Of a stretch of DNA of 64,000 bases, positions 56,902-64,000 are shown piece after piece (position 1 is the stretch's first letter; each line of letters begins with the position of its first letter). Under the pieces are notes generated by a model. It did not search any database. It worked only from the letters and a program-made list of their open reading frames with translations, and had not been told where the DNA came from. This stretch comes from Serratia grimesii NBRC 13537 (GTDB taxonomy: Bacteria; Pseudomonadota; Gammaproteobacteria; Enterobacterales; Enterobacteriaceae): assembly GCF_001590905.1 (NCBI RefSeq), contig NZ_BCTT01000010.1:248001-312000 (forward strand), read 5' to 3'. A program made the position numbers and the translations under genes.

Positions 56902-57812
56902 TGAAAGTTTCCTTGGTAGTTCCTGTATTTAATGAAGAAGAAACAATACCTGTATTCTATAAATCAGTGCGCGAATATAAACCGTTTTCCGATTATGATA
57001 TTGAGATCATTTTCATCAATGATGGTAGTTCAGATAAAACGGAAAGTATTATATCTTCATTATCCTTGGCAGATAACAATGTCAAGGCTATAAACTTCAC
57101 CCGTAATTTTGGTAAGGAACCTGCCCTCTTCGCTGGATTAGAATCATCTACTGGCGATGTGATTATTCCTATAGATGTTGACTTGCAAGATCCAATAAAT
57201 GTCATCCCACGATTGATTCAGCGATGGAAAAATGGTGCAGAGGTGGTCTTAGCTAAGCGTATTGATAGGAAATGTGATGGAAGAATGAAGCGTAAAAGTG
57301 CAGAGTGGTTTTATAGAATTCATAATAAAATAAGCGAACCCGTAATAGAGGAAAATGTCGGTGATTTTAGGCTTATGTCTCGAGAGGTTGTAGATAATAT
57401 CAAACTACTTCCAGAGCGGAATTTATTTATGAAAGGAATATTAAGTTGGGTCGGGGGTAAAGTTGATGCTGTAGAATACAACAGAGCTGAGCGTATCGCC
57501 GGCACAAGCAAGTTCAATGGTTGGAAGCTTTGGAACTTGGCCATTGAGGGAATCACCAGTTTTTCAACATTGCCACTTAGAATATGGGCATACCTTGGTT
57601 TTTTCGTTGCAACCTTATCCTTCCTATATGGAACATGGATGATTTTAGATAAAATTATTTGGGATAACCCTGTGGCAGGCTATCCATCTATAATCGTTTC
57701 CATCCTCTTTCTTGGAGGCGTACAACTCATTGGCATTGGTGTCCTTGGTGAGTATATCGGTAGGATTTATATTGAAACAAAATGTAGGCCACGTTATATA
57801 GTGAAAAAGTGA
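56901..57812 (+). CDS. gtrB: GtrB-type bactoprenol glucosyltransferase
   Basis: A 303-residue family 2 glycosyltransferase that loads glucose from UDP-glucose onto undecaprenyl phosphate at the inner membrane. [34 protein letters not shown] and the DVDLQDP metal motif are in the N-terminal domain, followed by [21 protein letters not shown] and two C-terminal membrane helices. It is very similar to P22 GtrB. Coupled with gtrA by a one-base overlap of stop and start. Confidence 0.95.
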   Translation: MKVSLVVPVFNEEETIPVFYKSVREYKPFSDYDIEIIFINDGSSDKTESIISSLSLADNNVKAINFTRNFGKEPALFAGLESSTGDVIIPIDVDLQDPINVIPRLIQRWKNGAEVVLAKRIDRKCDGRMKRKSAEWFYRIHNKISEPVIEENVGDFRLMSREVVDNIKLLPERNLFMKGILSWVGGKVDAVEYNRAERIAGTSKFNGWKLWNLAIEGITSFSTLPLRIWAYLGFFVATLSFLYGTWMILDKIIWDNPVAGYPSIIVSILFLGGVQLIGIGVLGEYIGRIYIETKCRPRYIVKK

Positions 57813-57825
57813 GACGGGATTTTAA

Positions 57826-59268
57826 ATGATCTGCAAAAACGACAAAAAAACATTGGCACTGTACTCAGGCTTGGCTCTGTTATTCATATACCCTCTTATC
57901 CAATCTGGGGTGTTTTACAGGGATGATTTGGATAGGGCTATAACAGGGCAATATGGATGGCGAGGGCTAGGAAGACCCGTGGCTGATATCCTAATGAAAA
58001 TACTCTCTGCAAGCGGTCACTACAATCTTGACCTCTTCCCGTACACAATGATTATGTCCTGTCTGTTCATAGGGGCGTCATCTTTATTGCTAAAAAAGCA
58101 TCTGACTAGAATGGATGTACCATATCCTGTTTTCGTCGCTGCGTTTTTGATATTCAATCCTTACATGCTACAAAACATCGCCTATAGATATGACTCCATT
58201 GGTATGGCTTTGGCTTTTTTCCTTGCTGTTTTAGCCTACACTTATAGCGACAAAAACTTAATCCGCAAAGTGTCAATAAAAATAGTTACCGGAGTCCTTG
58301 CATTAACTCTATATCAACCATGCGCAAATATATTTATAGGTCTACTTGCTGTGGATGTTGTTATATTTGGACTTAAAAATCACTCAGGGAAACATCAGTC
58401 TACGAAGCTTATTGCAAGAAAAGCTTGTGAATTCATTTCATTTTACATTGTTTATATGTTGCTCTTTTCAACAAAAAGCAACTCTCGCTCAGAATTAATA
58501 ACCCCAGATATTTATGGCTATAGAACGTTAGTTAGGACTGTAAAAGATTTACATGCACTTGTTGCATCTTACTTTCATGGCCCCGTGTATATTTACTTCT
58601 TAATTCCTGTGTTATTCATAATTTTGCTCTTAATAAAAGACTCAGTTCAAAAAAACAAACCATTCGTTTCAACCTCAATATTAATAATTCTTTCTATATT
58701 TATATTTTTAATTTCACTTTTAGGGCCTACAATATTTCTGCATGATGCTCCAACTTTCCCGAGAACATTGGTGTCATTCTCAGTGCTGCTTGTAATTATT
58801 TCCATTTCAATCGTTGAGCTCGCACCAAAATTAAAGTATCTTGCGTTAATACCTCTAATTACAACATTTGCTTTTAGCGCTCAATTAAGTAGCGCTATGA
58901 AATCGCAGCGTGAATATGAATGCTTTGTATTTAACATGATATCCAGAGACATCATAAATCACTCTAATGTGAAGTTGATTGGCACAACAGGTCAAGTTAA
59001 CATTAATGAGAGAGCAAGGCTACTGATGGATAACAAACCATTAATAGGCTATTTCCTTAGCCCTGCGTCTGAATTTTTGGCATCATTCCAGTTAATTAAT
59101 AAAGGTTTACCACAAACCTTGCATGGTTATGGTGACGAGCAAAGTAATAAAAACAAACTTGCCTATATAGTAGGTAAGGGCATCAAACCTTTCTCGTCTA
59201 ACAAGGACTATTCACTTTACTTTCTCGATGATGAAGTCATCGTGTCCTTGGGTAACAATAAAAATTAG
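57826..59268 (+). CDS. Serotype-specific O-antigen glucosyltransferase (GtrC-type)
   Basis: A 480-residue membrane protein with about ten or more hydrophobic segments, beginning LALYSGLALLFIYPLIQSGVFYRDDLDRAITGQYGWRGLGR, the style of the Shigella GtrII glucosyltransferase domain, and a hydrophilic C-terminal tail of about 110 residues. It would transfer glucose from the bactoprenol carrier to a given sugar of the O-antigen. This third gene varies among gtr modules and sets the serotype, so its linkage cannot be predicted. The DNA is AT-rich. Confidence 0.85.
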   Translation: MICKNDKKTLALYSGLALLFIYPLIQSGVFYRDDLDRAITGQYGWRGLGRPVADILMKILSASGHYNLDLFPYTMIMSCLFIGASSLLLKKHLTRMDVPYPVFVAAFLIFNPYMLQNIAYRYDSIGMALAFFLAVLAYTYSDKNLIRKVSIKIVTGVLALTLYQPCANIFIGLLAVDVVIFGLKNHSGKHQSTKLIARKACEFISFYIVYMLLFSTKSNSRSELITPDIYGYRTLVRTVKDLHALVASYFHGPVYIYFLIPVLFIILLLIKDSVQKNKPFVSTSILIILSIFIFLISLLGPTIFLHDAPTFPRTLVSFSVLLVIISISIVELAPKLKYLALIPLITTFAFSAQLSSAMKSQREYECFVFNMISRDIINHSNVKLIGTTGQVNINERARLLMDNKPLIGYFLSPASEFLASFQLINKGLPQTLHGYGDEQSNKNKLAYIVGKGIKPFSSNKDYSLYFLDDEVIVSLGNNKN

Positions 59269-59282
59269 TACCGTTCAAAAAC

Positions 59283-59302
59283 GGCCCTCCCTAACGAGGG
59301 CC
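59283..59302. terminator. Terminator at the end of the gtr operon
   Basis: GGCCCTC / GAGGGCC 7-bp stem with a 6-nt loop, followed by TTTGCTTT, 14 bp after the glucosyltransferase stop. It overlaps the end of the tail-fibre-assembly fragment on the other strand. Confidence 0.75.
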
Positions 59303-59509
59303 TTTGCTTTGGTTCGGCGGATTAGGCCATACTATTTTATCTGCCAATTGTGTATCAATAGCCTGAACCTTCTGCACATACTCCATCCATGCAACCAGTG
59401 AAGCCTTGTCAGCATCAGTGATGATGCCTAGCGTGCATACAAATTGGTGGCTGGCGCAATGCATACCATAGGTAACTACTTCTCTATGTTGGCAGAAGAA
59501 GAGTGCCAT
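59291..59509 (-). pseudogene. Tail-fibre-assembly (Tfa-like) gene fragment
   Basis: The reading frame's later part (CTLGIITDADKASLVAWMEYVQKVQAIDTQLADKIVWPNPP) is the C-terminal pattern of phage tail fibre assembly chaperones (DEDKxxLxxWxxYxxxV...DxSxxxxIxWPxxP). The expected N-terminal 100 or more residues are missing: the 28 residues before it do not fit, and no matching sequence precedes it. It is a truncated remnant left at the gtr insertion point. Confidence 0.65.
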
Positions 59510-59624
59510 AAAAAAAGAAATGAGTTATCAATAATGGCCGTCAGCATTATGACGCAGCAAAAGACCGGATATGGAAATTCGGAGAAACTTCGGAAGTAGC
59601 GAGGTTACCAATTGAATAATAAGT

Positions 59625-59867
59625 AAAACAAAAAAAGACCGAATACGATTCCTTTAACCGCAAATAGCATAACAACCTATTAAATTTCAACAAGATAAAC
59701 TAACAATCGTTAAAAAAAACACCTCAAACACCTCCGTTAACCGTCTTTAACATTCAAATAGTTATTAAAAACCTAGGATCGATTCGGAAAGAATTCGAAC
59801 AGTTTTATTCAGCCAAAAAAATGATGATCGGTCACTATTATTTTTCTCCCGCACCAATGCGGGCGCA
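59625..59867. repeat. Right imperfect direct repeat (~245 bp) of the gtr module
   Basis: The partner of 55967-56209 in the same orientation. At its right end the sequence still reads, on the minus strand, as a mutated C-terminus (APALVREK) of the small protein encoded at 56179. Confidence 0.8.
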
Positions 59868-59910
59868 GCTACTATTACTCCTTGACCATCCTCGGAGTCA
59901 CACAATGGAC
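59868..59910 (+). repeat. Leader repeat, copy 1
   Basis: GCTACTATTACTCCTTGACC onward to CACAATGGACA matches 61702-61744 with about five differences over 43 bp. Both copies contain CGGAGT-ACACAATGG, a good ribosome-binding site and start codon. Here the frame closes after 18 codons. Confidence 0.7.
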
Positions 59911-60242
59911 AACGTCAGCATAGCCGTCAGTTCTGTACAAACAGCCGCAGTACAAGATTAGGTCAATTTTTGGCTTAAAAAAATCTTGAAAAATTATTTG
60001 AGCTATGGATAAATACGACGCCAGAAATGGGAATACACACTGAAAGAGCACGCTAAACGATCAACTACACATATCAAAAATGACATGTAATGCGATGATC
60101 GCAGCCTATTTTAAATTTTATTCCCGTGAGGGGAATAAATAAGCTACAACAATAAAATCTTTATGTAAAAAATTTACACAGCCATTTAATTATTCAAACA
60201 ATAAATAATTACATTATGAATTATTTTAGACAGGGAAATCAC

Positions 60243-61247
60243 ATGAGAGAATTATGGGTAGACTATGCAAAAGGGATAGGCATTATTTTGGTAGTCTTTG
60301 GTCATGTTAACCGAGGTCTTTACAGCGCTGGCATTCATATTTCCACGTCGTTTTATCAGTTAACCGACAGCGTCATCTATAGCTTCCACATGCCATTGTT
60401 CTTTTTTCTTTCTGGCTTGTTTTTCATGCAATCTTTGGACAGAAAAAATAAAGTGCAATTTATCGCCAGCAAGATTGATACTATCGTCTATCCCTATGTC
60501 ATCTGGTCTTTGCTTCAGGGGACAATAGAGGCCACATTGTCACGTTATACCAACAATACGTCCAACTTTAGTGATATATTATTACTATTTATCCAGCCGA
60601 GAGCTCAGTTCTGGTTCCTTTATGCATTGTTCATGGTGTTTTTTCTGGCTACATTACTTTATAGCAAAAGCAAAGCCAATTACATTTTGCCACTATTGAT
60701 CGCTATCAGTGCAGCGCTATATATTTATCAAGACAACCTTACTAAAGCCTTACATTTAGATTATATTACTCGCTTCTTCCTTTTCTTCTTGCTTGGCTCG
60801 CTGGCTATCCGTTATTCCAATGTCATAGGCCGCCTGAACATTAGTCACTGCCTGACAACTATGCTAGCCTTTGTTATCCTGGAATATATATTCCATGGCC
60901 ATCTTGGTCGTATGTATACTGACACTGGGGTTTTTTCATTGCTGGTCGCCATTGAGGCTATTTTCTTTATTGTTTGCCTGTCGGTACAGTTGTCCAGAGT
61001 AAACATATTCTGGCTGCGTCGGTTGGGTGAGCTAAGCATAGCGATATACCTGATGCACATCTTAGCTGCCAGCGGTCTACGTATCATTTTGAGTACCTTT
61101 ATGCATATAAATAGCTGGCTGGTACACGTAGTCGCTGGCACATTATGCGGATTAGCAATGCCCGTTATCGCCTATTTTATCATTCAGCGGCTGCACCTCA
61201 ATTTCCTATTGGAACGCCCTCATTTTGGCAAACGTCAATATAAATAG
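60243..61247 (+). CDS. AT3-family membrane acyltransferase (O-antigen acetylase type)
   Basis: A 334-residue protein with about ten hydrophobic segments. The N-terminal RELWVDYAKGIGIILVVFGHVNRG contains the catalytic His typical of acyltransferase-3 (Oac, WecH-like) enzymes and SFHMPLFFFLSGLFF follows. These enzymes transfer acetyl groups to surface sugars in the inner membrane. Next to gtr genes and phage tail genes it probably changes the O-antigen after lysogenisation. AGGGA lies before the ATG at 60243; the open frame nine codons upstream is not family-like. Confidence 0.87.
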   Translation: MRELWVDYAKGIGIILVVFGHVNRGLYSAGIHISTSFYQLTDSVIYSFHMPLFFFLSGLFFMQSLDRKNKVQFIASKIDTIVYPYVIWSLLQGTIEATLSRYTNNTSNFSDILLLFIQPRAQFWFLYALFMVFFLATLLYSKSKANYILPLLIAISAALYIYQDNLTKALHLDYITRFFLFFLLGSLAIRYSNVIGRLNISHCLTTMLAFVILEYIFHGHLGRMYTDTGVFSLLVAIEAIFFIVCLSVQLSRVNIFWLRRLGELSIAIYLMHILAASGLRIILSTFMHINSWLVHVVAGTLCGLAMPVIAYFIIQRLHLNFLLERPHFGKRQYK

Positions 61248-61286
61248 AGAAATACCTAACACCGCAGATAATCCATCTAGGACCCT

Positions 61287-61316
61287 AAGGTAAGGCAGTA
61301 GACGTTGCCTTACCTT
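61287..61316 (+). terminator. Terminator of the acyltransferase gene
   Basis: AAGGTAAGGCA / TGCCTTACCTT perfect 11-bp stem with an 8-nt loop, 40 bp after the stop, followed by TTCC. Confidence 0.85.
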
Positions 61317-61398
61317 TCCAATATTCAATGCTGATTAATACATCCCGATGCTAGTAATGTCTTCATAAGTAACATAAAAACATCCCTATTAAGAGACA

Positions 61399-61500
61399 TT
61401 TTCCGATAAACAAGTCATCAGTATTCTCCGCAAGACCGAGGCTGGTGTTTCCTCCTACGAGCACTGCTGTAAGCATGTAATCTCCGACTTTCCCTTTTGT
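61399..61500 (+). pseudogene. Relic of an IS3-family transposase OrfA
   Basis: Read in one frame, the DNA gives FSDKQVISILRKTEAG followed by VSSYEHCCKHVISDFPF, the well-known N-terminal helix-turn-helix of IS3-family OrfA proteins (F(T/S)DxQIIxIL(K/R)EAEAG...LCRKHGIS). A stop lies just upstream (61390-61392) and the similarity fades after about 61500. No start codon, OrfB or terminal repeats were found, so only a fragment remains. Confidence 0.7.
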
Positions 61501-61598
61501 TTCAAAGCCTCAGCGTGCCCAACTTGGTTTGTTCATGACAGGCAGAGGTAAAGAGCGAAAGCTGTTGGAAGCTAGATCAGACTAAGGGAAAAACAAGC

Positions 61599-61657
61599 AT
61601 TACCGCAATCCGAGCCACTGCAAATCACGTAGTTGTATCGTATTGCGGTAATTTTTT
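61599..61657 (+). terminator. Large-loop inverted repeat followed by a T-run
   Basis: ATTACCGCAAT (61599-61609) and ATTGCGGTAAT (61642-61652) pair perfectly over 11 bp around a 32-nt loop and are followed by TTTTT. It looks like a terminator or the end of a small RNA, but no gene reads into it. Alternatives are an element end or recombination site. Confidence 0.45.
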
Positions 61658-61701
61658 GCCCCATACATGCCCCAGACCACCCACGATCACGCCCACCTCC
61701 G

Positions 61702-61744
61702 CTACCATTACTCCATGACCATCCCCGGAGTGACACAATGGGCA
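61702..61744 (+). repeat. Leader repeat, copy 2
   Basis: See 59868-59910. Here the start codon at 61738 opens a 23-codon frame (MGSINTSENLKFF...) that stops at 61809. The two copies point to a duplicated phage gene start whose body has been lost. Confidence 0.7.
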
Positions 61745-61943
61745 GCATCAACACCTCTGAAAATCTAAAGTTCTTCCTGGCACACTTTCTACGCATCAAG
61801 CTTGGCTAATAAAAACGCAAGGTAATAGTTTGAAATGCGATCGTTTTCAACGATCGATACGCGATTATTGATCTACCAAACCAATTTGAATCAACGGACT
61901 CATGCCCTCACCATATGTGCAGAATTCCTTCACGACCATCTAA

Positions 61944-62087
61944 ATGCTGATCAAATCGTTAGTTCGTCTAGCCGTACTCATATCTGCCATCTCAATCTAC
62001 ACAGGGACTGAGAGTTTGTTTATAGTCAGCCTGATTATGATCGCCATCTGGCTTCATGCTGAGTGGGACTGGAAAAAGCGGCCATAA
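61944..62087 (+). CDS. Possible 47-residue membrane protein
   Basis: A short open frame, MLIKSLVRLAVLISAISIYT then GTESLFIVSLIMIAIWLHAEWDWKKRP, with two hydrophobic segments and a charged, Trp-rich end. Convergent with the phage tail gene at 62113. It resembles small phage lysis or exclusion proteins only in size and layout. No ribosome-binding site is visible and no family is recognised. Confidence 0.3.
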   Translation: MLIKSLVRLAVLISAISIYTGTESLFIVSLIMIAIWLHAEWDWKKRP

Positions 62088-62097
62088 AGCCGCCTTT
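62072..62097 (-). terminator. Terminator downstream of the phage tail genes
   Basis: On the minus strand AAGGCGGC-TTTAT-GGCCGCTTTTT forms a short GC stem followed by five T residues, 16 bp after the stop of the gene at 62113. Confidence 0.75.
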
Positions 62098-62112
62098 ATA
62101 ACAGTTCCCGCT

Positions 62113-62874
62113 TTAAATCGTTTTCCCAACACCCGCGTAATACTCTTTGTATGTTCGATAAATAGTGTCGATCTCACTTGCATCCAGGGCACGGCTGAAC
62201 GCTAGCACCGCCATAACCTTTCCTGACACAGTTGTAGCGTGATCAATGCTGGCACCGATTAATATGTTACCGGTGATGTTTGTCGGCGGAGCACCACCAG
62301 TTACCGCAGCATTCGCCCCTGTGCGCGTTAAATCAATACGCAAACCCTGATTCCCTGATCCATTATTAAGATATGAACGGGCCGCACAGAAAATACCGTC
62401 CACTCCATCTGCAGCAGCGACAAGCGATGCGCCTCCCAGCGTTGCAACTAAAGCTCCCCCCCCGGCATTTAGCCATCGTGCACCGATATTATTTGCTGTA
62501 TCAAAAAGGTGTGAACGTGAGCGTTGGGGGGCATTCACTTGCAGGGCCCCTACGATGTTAAATCGACCCTCTGGTTTTTTTGAAATACTGATAAACGTCA
62601 TATCCGAGGCGTTGTAGTTTTGAATGGGGATACCCGTATCAATATAATTCGTCTCATTAAGTGTGACTTCATAACCATCGATTACCGGTGCGCCGACAAC
62701 AGTCATCGCTGCGCCTACCCTGTTTCGAGCCAGTGCTCCAGATGTTGAATCAACATCCCATTGTAAGATCATGCCTGGAATGACAACCGGCAAAGAGGTG
62801 ATGGGAAAAGTAATGCGGCCGAGCGAACGACTGGCCGTGACTGTGCTATCGATATAAACGCGAGTAGTAGACAT
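62113..62874 (-). CDS. Phage tail-associated protein with LamG-like domain
   Basis: A 253-residue protein. After a short N-terminal part (TTRVYIDSTVTASRSLGRITFPI), most of the chain looks like a concanavalin-A/LamG beta-sandwich: NYIDTGIPIQNYNASDMTFISISKK and the typical ending KVMAVLAFSRALDASEIDTIY. Such domains bind sugars. It lies 8 bp after the tailspike-like esterase gene and probably forms part of the same adsorption apparatus. Identity as a phage protein is inferred from that context. Confidence 0.65.
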   Translation of the reverse strand: MSTTRVYIDSTVTASRSLGRITFPITSLPVVIPGMILQWDVDSTSGALARNRVGAAMTVVGAPVIDGYEVTLNETNYIDTGIPIQNYNASDMTFISISKKPEGRFNIVGALQVNAPQRSRSHLFDTANNIGARWLNAGGGALVATLGGASLVAAADGVDGIFCAARSYLNNGSGNQGLRIDLTRTGANAAVTGGAPPTNITGNILIGASIDHATTVSGKVMAVLAFSRALDASEIDTIYRTYKEYYAGVGKTI

Positions 62875-62882
62875 AGATTGCC

Positions 62883-64000
62883 TCAGAGAGATTTATTGAA
62901 TGCGACGAGATCGTTGTAAAGCGGAAGGCCTGAAACTGGTGACACATCAGTTGCTGAATCCCTGATACAACCACGGTTACCCGTTAGCCTGCCGGGATAA
63001 TTTGCTCTATTGCCCGTGTATGCATAATTTACAGCCGTAGCGACACCCGTCTTGGCAATATGAATGACGTTGCCCGTTGAGATTGTCACACCTGTAATTG
63101 TTGCGCCTACAAGTTTAAATCCATAATTTCCGGGGTCTGAAACTCGAACCGCATCGATAACGGCATTACCAACACCACCAAACAAGGGAATGATAATTTC
63201 GCTTGATGTCTGGATGATATTGGCTTCATCAGGTCGCAATGCCATAACTCCATCATTGCGAATAAATTCAGCAATCGCTACACCAACAATCTCACCATCG
63301 GTGCGATATCCATTATTCGACAAGTGGTCTTTATCGACATACGGCCTTGCGTACTGAGTTCCTGTTAGTGTGAATTCAGGATTATCGCGGCAGACTTCAT
63401 ACTGAGCATTACCGATGACTAAATTAACGTCAGCCCCAGTTGCACCAGCCTGCACGGTCGCGTTGCTAAACTGCTGAACGAACACTTTCAGGGTAAATTC
63501 GTCGTCATCCAATAATGAGCGGAGATATGTTTGATAATCAATACGCAAATTGAGCATCAGATCTTTATAAACGTTAGCATTGGTATTCATAACAGCATCA
63601 GCGTTGCCATGAATAAACAATAGAAAAGGTTTATAGTTCATCCCCAAGCCGACAGAGATATCATGTGCCCGTTGCATCACTAGTTTTGTAGCGTTAAAAG
63701 ATGCAGTTCCGTAGGAAATATTAGCCAACGTGGTTCCTGACGCCCCTGTGGCGGAGGCCATGCATGTCACTCCGGACTTTTCAAACAAGCGCTCAGCAAT
63801 ACCCCCGCAATCTGATTCCTGACCGCTAACCTTGCCGATATTTTCTGCCATCGGAACGAGGTATTCCAGGTCTGTTTCTGCAACAGATTTAGCCGGATTT
63901 GCACTGTCGAATTTTGGTCCGCCGTTAAAAGTCATCGCGCCATATGGATAGCGGGGCGTTACAGTTACTGCCGGTTGCGTGATGGTTGCCCCACCAACTG
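62883..64000 (-). CDS. Phage tailspike-like SGNH/sialate O-acetylesterase-type protein (5' end outside window)
   Basis: The frame is open to the right edge; the window holds at least 372 C-terminal residues (before MTFNGGPK the frame reads ATITQPAVTVTPRYPYGA). FLLFIHGNADAVMNTNANVY fits block III of SGNH esterases, and DKDHLSNNGYRTDGEIVG supplies the catalytic Asp and His of block V; the nucleophile Ser is probably beyond the edge. A beta-rich C-terminal domain follows. On a phage tail this would remove O-acetyl groups from host surface sugars during adsorption. Function is inferred from motifs and from the neighbouring conversion genes. Confidence 0.7.
   Translation of the reverse strand, partial: VGGATITQPAVTVTPRYPYGAMTFNGGPKFDSANPAKSVAETDLEYLVPMAENIGKVSGQESDCGGIAERLFEKSGVTCMASATGASGTTLANISYGTASFNATKLVMQRAHDISVGLGMNYKPFLLFIHGNADAVMNTNANVYKDLMLNLRIDYQTYLRSLLDDDEFTLKVFVQQFSNATVQAGATGADVNLVIGNAQYEVCRDNPEFTLTGTQYARPYVDKDHLSNNGYRTDGEIVGVAIAEFIRNDGVMALRPDEANIIQTSSEIIIPLFGGVGNAVIDAVRVSDPGNYGFKLVGATITGVTISTGNVIHIAKTGVATAVNYAYTGNRANYPGRLTGNRGCIRDSATDVSPVSGLPLYNDLVAFNKSL

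Larger units (their letters stand above)
59510..60242. other. Spacer with repeats between Tfa fragment and acyltransferase
   Basis: No intact gene. It holds the right gtr-flanking repeat (59625-59867), the leader repeat at 59868-59910 followed by an 18-codon open frame, and a hairpin TTATTCCC-GTGA-GGGGAATAA near 60118-60138. The last 60 bp should carry the acyltransferase promoter. Confidence 0.5.

Noticed and set aside
60118-60138. Hairpin TTATTCCC-GTGA-GGGGAATAA considered as a CRISPR-like repeat
   Set aside because: Only one copy is present; no spaced repeats or cas genes.
61572-61799. A 75-codon minus-strand frame
   Set aside because: Low-complexity Ser/Gly/Trp product overlapping the leader repeat and the large inverted repeat; no start signal.

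Overview
The window is chromosomal DNA from an enterobacterium of the Serratia/Yersiniaceae type. The core genes read almost residue for residue like their E. coli counterparts (lolB-ispE-prs, ychH, pth, ychF, dcuSR, the complete ebg/ygj locus). A fabV enoyl reductase, a TAXI-type TRAP operon and Serratia-like interspersed repeats separate it from E. coli. No tRNA, rRNA, CRISPR array or intact insertion sequence was seen.

Layout. (1) 0-8 kb, conserved core: lolB-ispE overlap and are followed by prs; then ychH (minus), pth, a SulP anion transporter (minus) and ychF. (2) 8-10.5 kb, small accessory genes: a RibD/DHFR-like reductase overlapping a TetR regulator, a second clpP, and an ArsR-SRPBCC pair. 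(3) 10.5-14.5 kb, a pseudouridine-use operon: HTH-fused kinase, psuG, psuT and a DUF1097 protein, with overlaps at both ends. (4) 14.9-25.1 kb, the ebg region: ebgA-ebgC-ygjI on the minus strand, ebgR, and ygjJ-ygjK in the opposite direction; related operator-like sites precede ebgA and ygjJ. (5) 25-29 kb, single genes (Usp, secreted protein, nitrilase-family hydrolase, LuxR-type regulator, nlpA). (6) 29-34 kb, a TAXI-TRAP transporter, GntR regulator and lhgO in one operon, with a TTGTATACAA palindrome upstream; the genes together suggest uptake and oxidation of 2-hydroxyglutarate. (7) 34-41 kb, an SDR and a sugar ABC system with two binding proteins, divergent from a class I aldolase. (8) 41-49.5 kb, dcuSR, a secreted SnoaL-like protein, an alcohol dehydrogenase with a divergent LysR gene, small envelope proteins, a DUF2975/XRE pair and fabV.

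From 49.6 kb the window becomes accessory. A decayed aminoglycoside-phosphotransferase-like gene leads into an AT-rich 837-codon gene for a probable exported calcium-binding DUF4214 protein. A degenerate duplication of about 120 bp flanks that gene. Two lipoprotein genes and a GNAT acetyltransferase follow. A gtrA-gtrB-glucosyltransferase serotype-conversion module is then bracketed by imperfect 245-bp direct repeats. Next come a tail-fibre-assembly fragment, an O-antigen-type acyltransferase, an IS3-family OrfA relic, and two phage tail genes on the minus strand, one running off the right edge. The last 8 kb looks like the conversion and tail end of a prophage whose body lies to the right.

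Co-working gene sets: lolB/ispE/prs (envelope, isoprenoid, PRPP); psu genes (pseudouridine to uracil and ribose-5-phosphate); ebg/ygj genes (beta-galactoside and alpha-glucoside use); TRAP/lhgO (hydroxyglutarate); gtr/acyltransferase/tailspike (O-antigen change and recognition).
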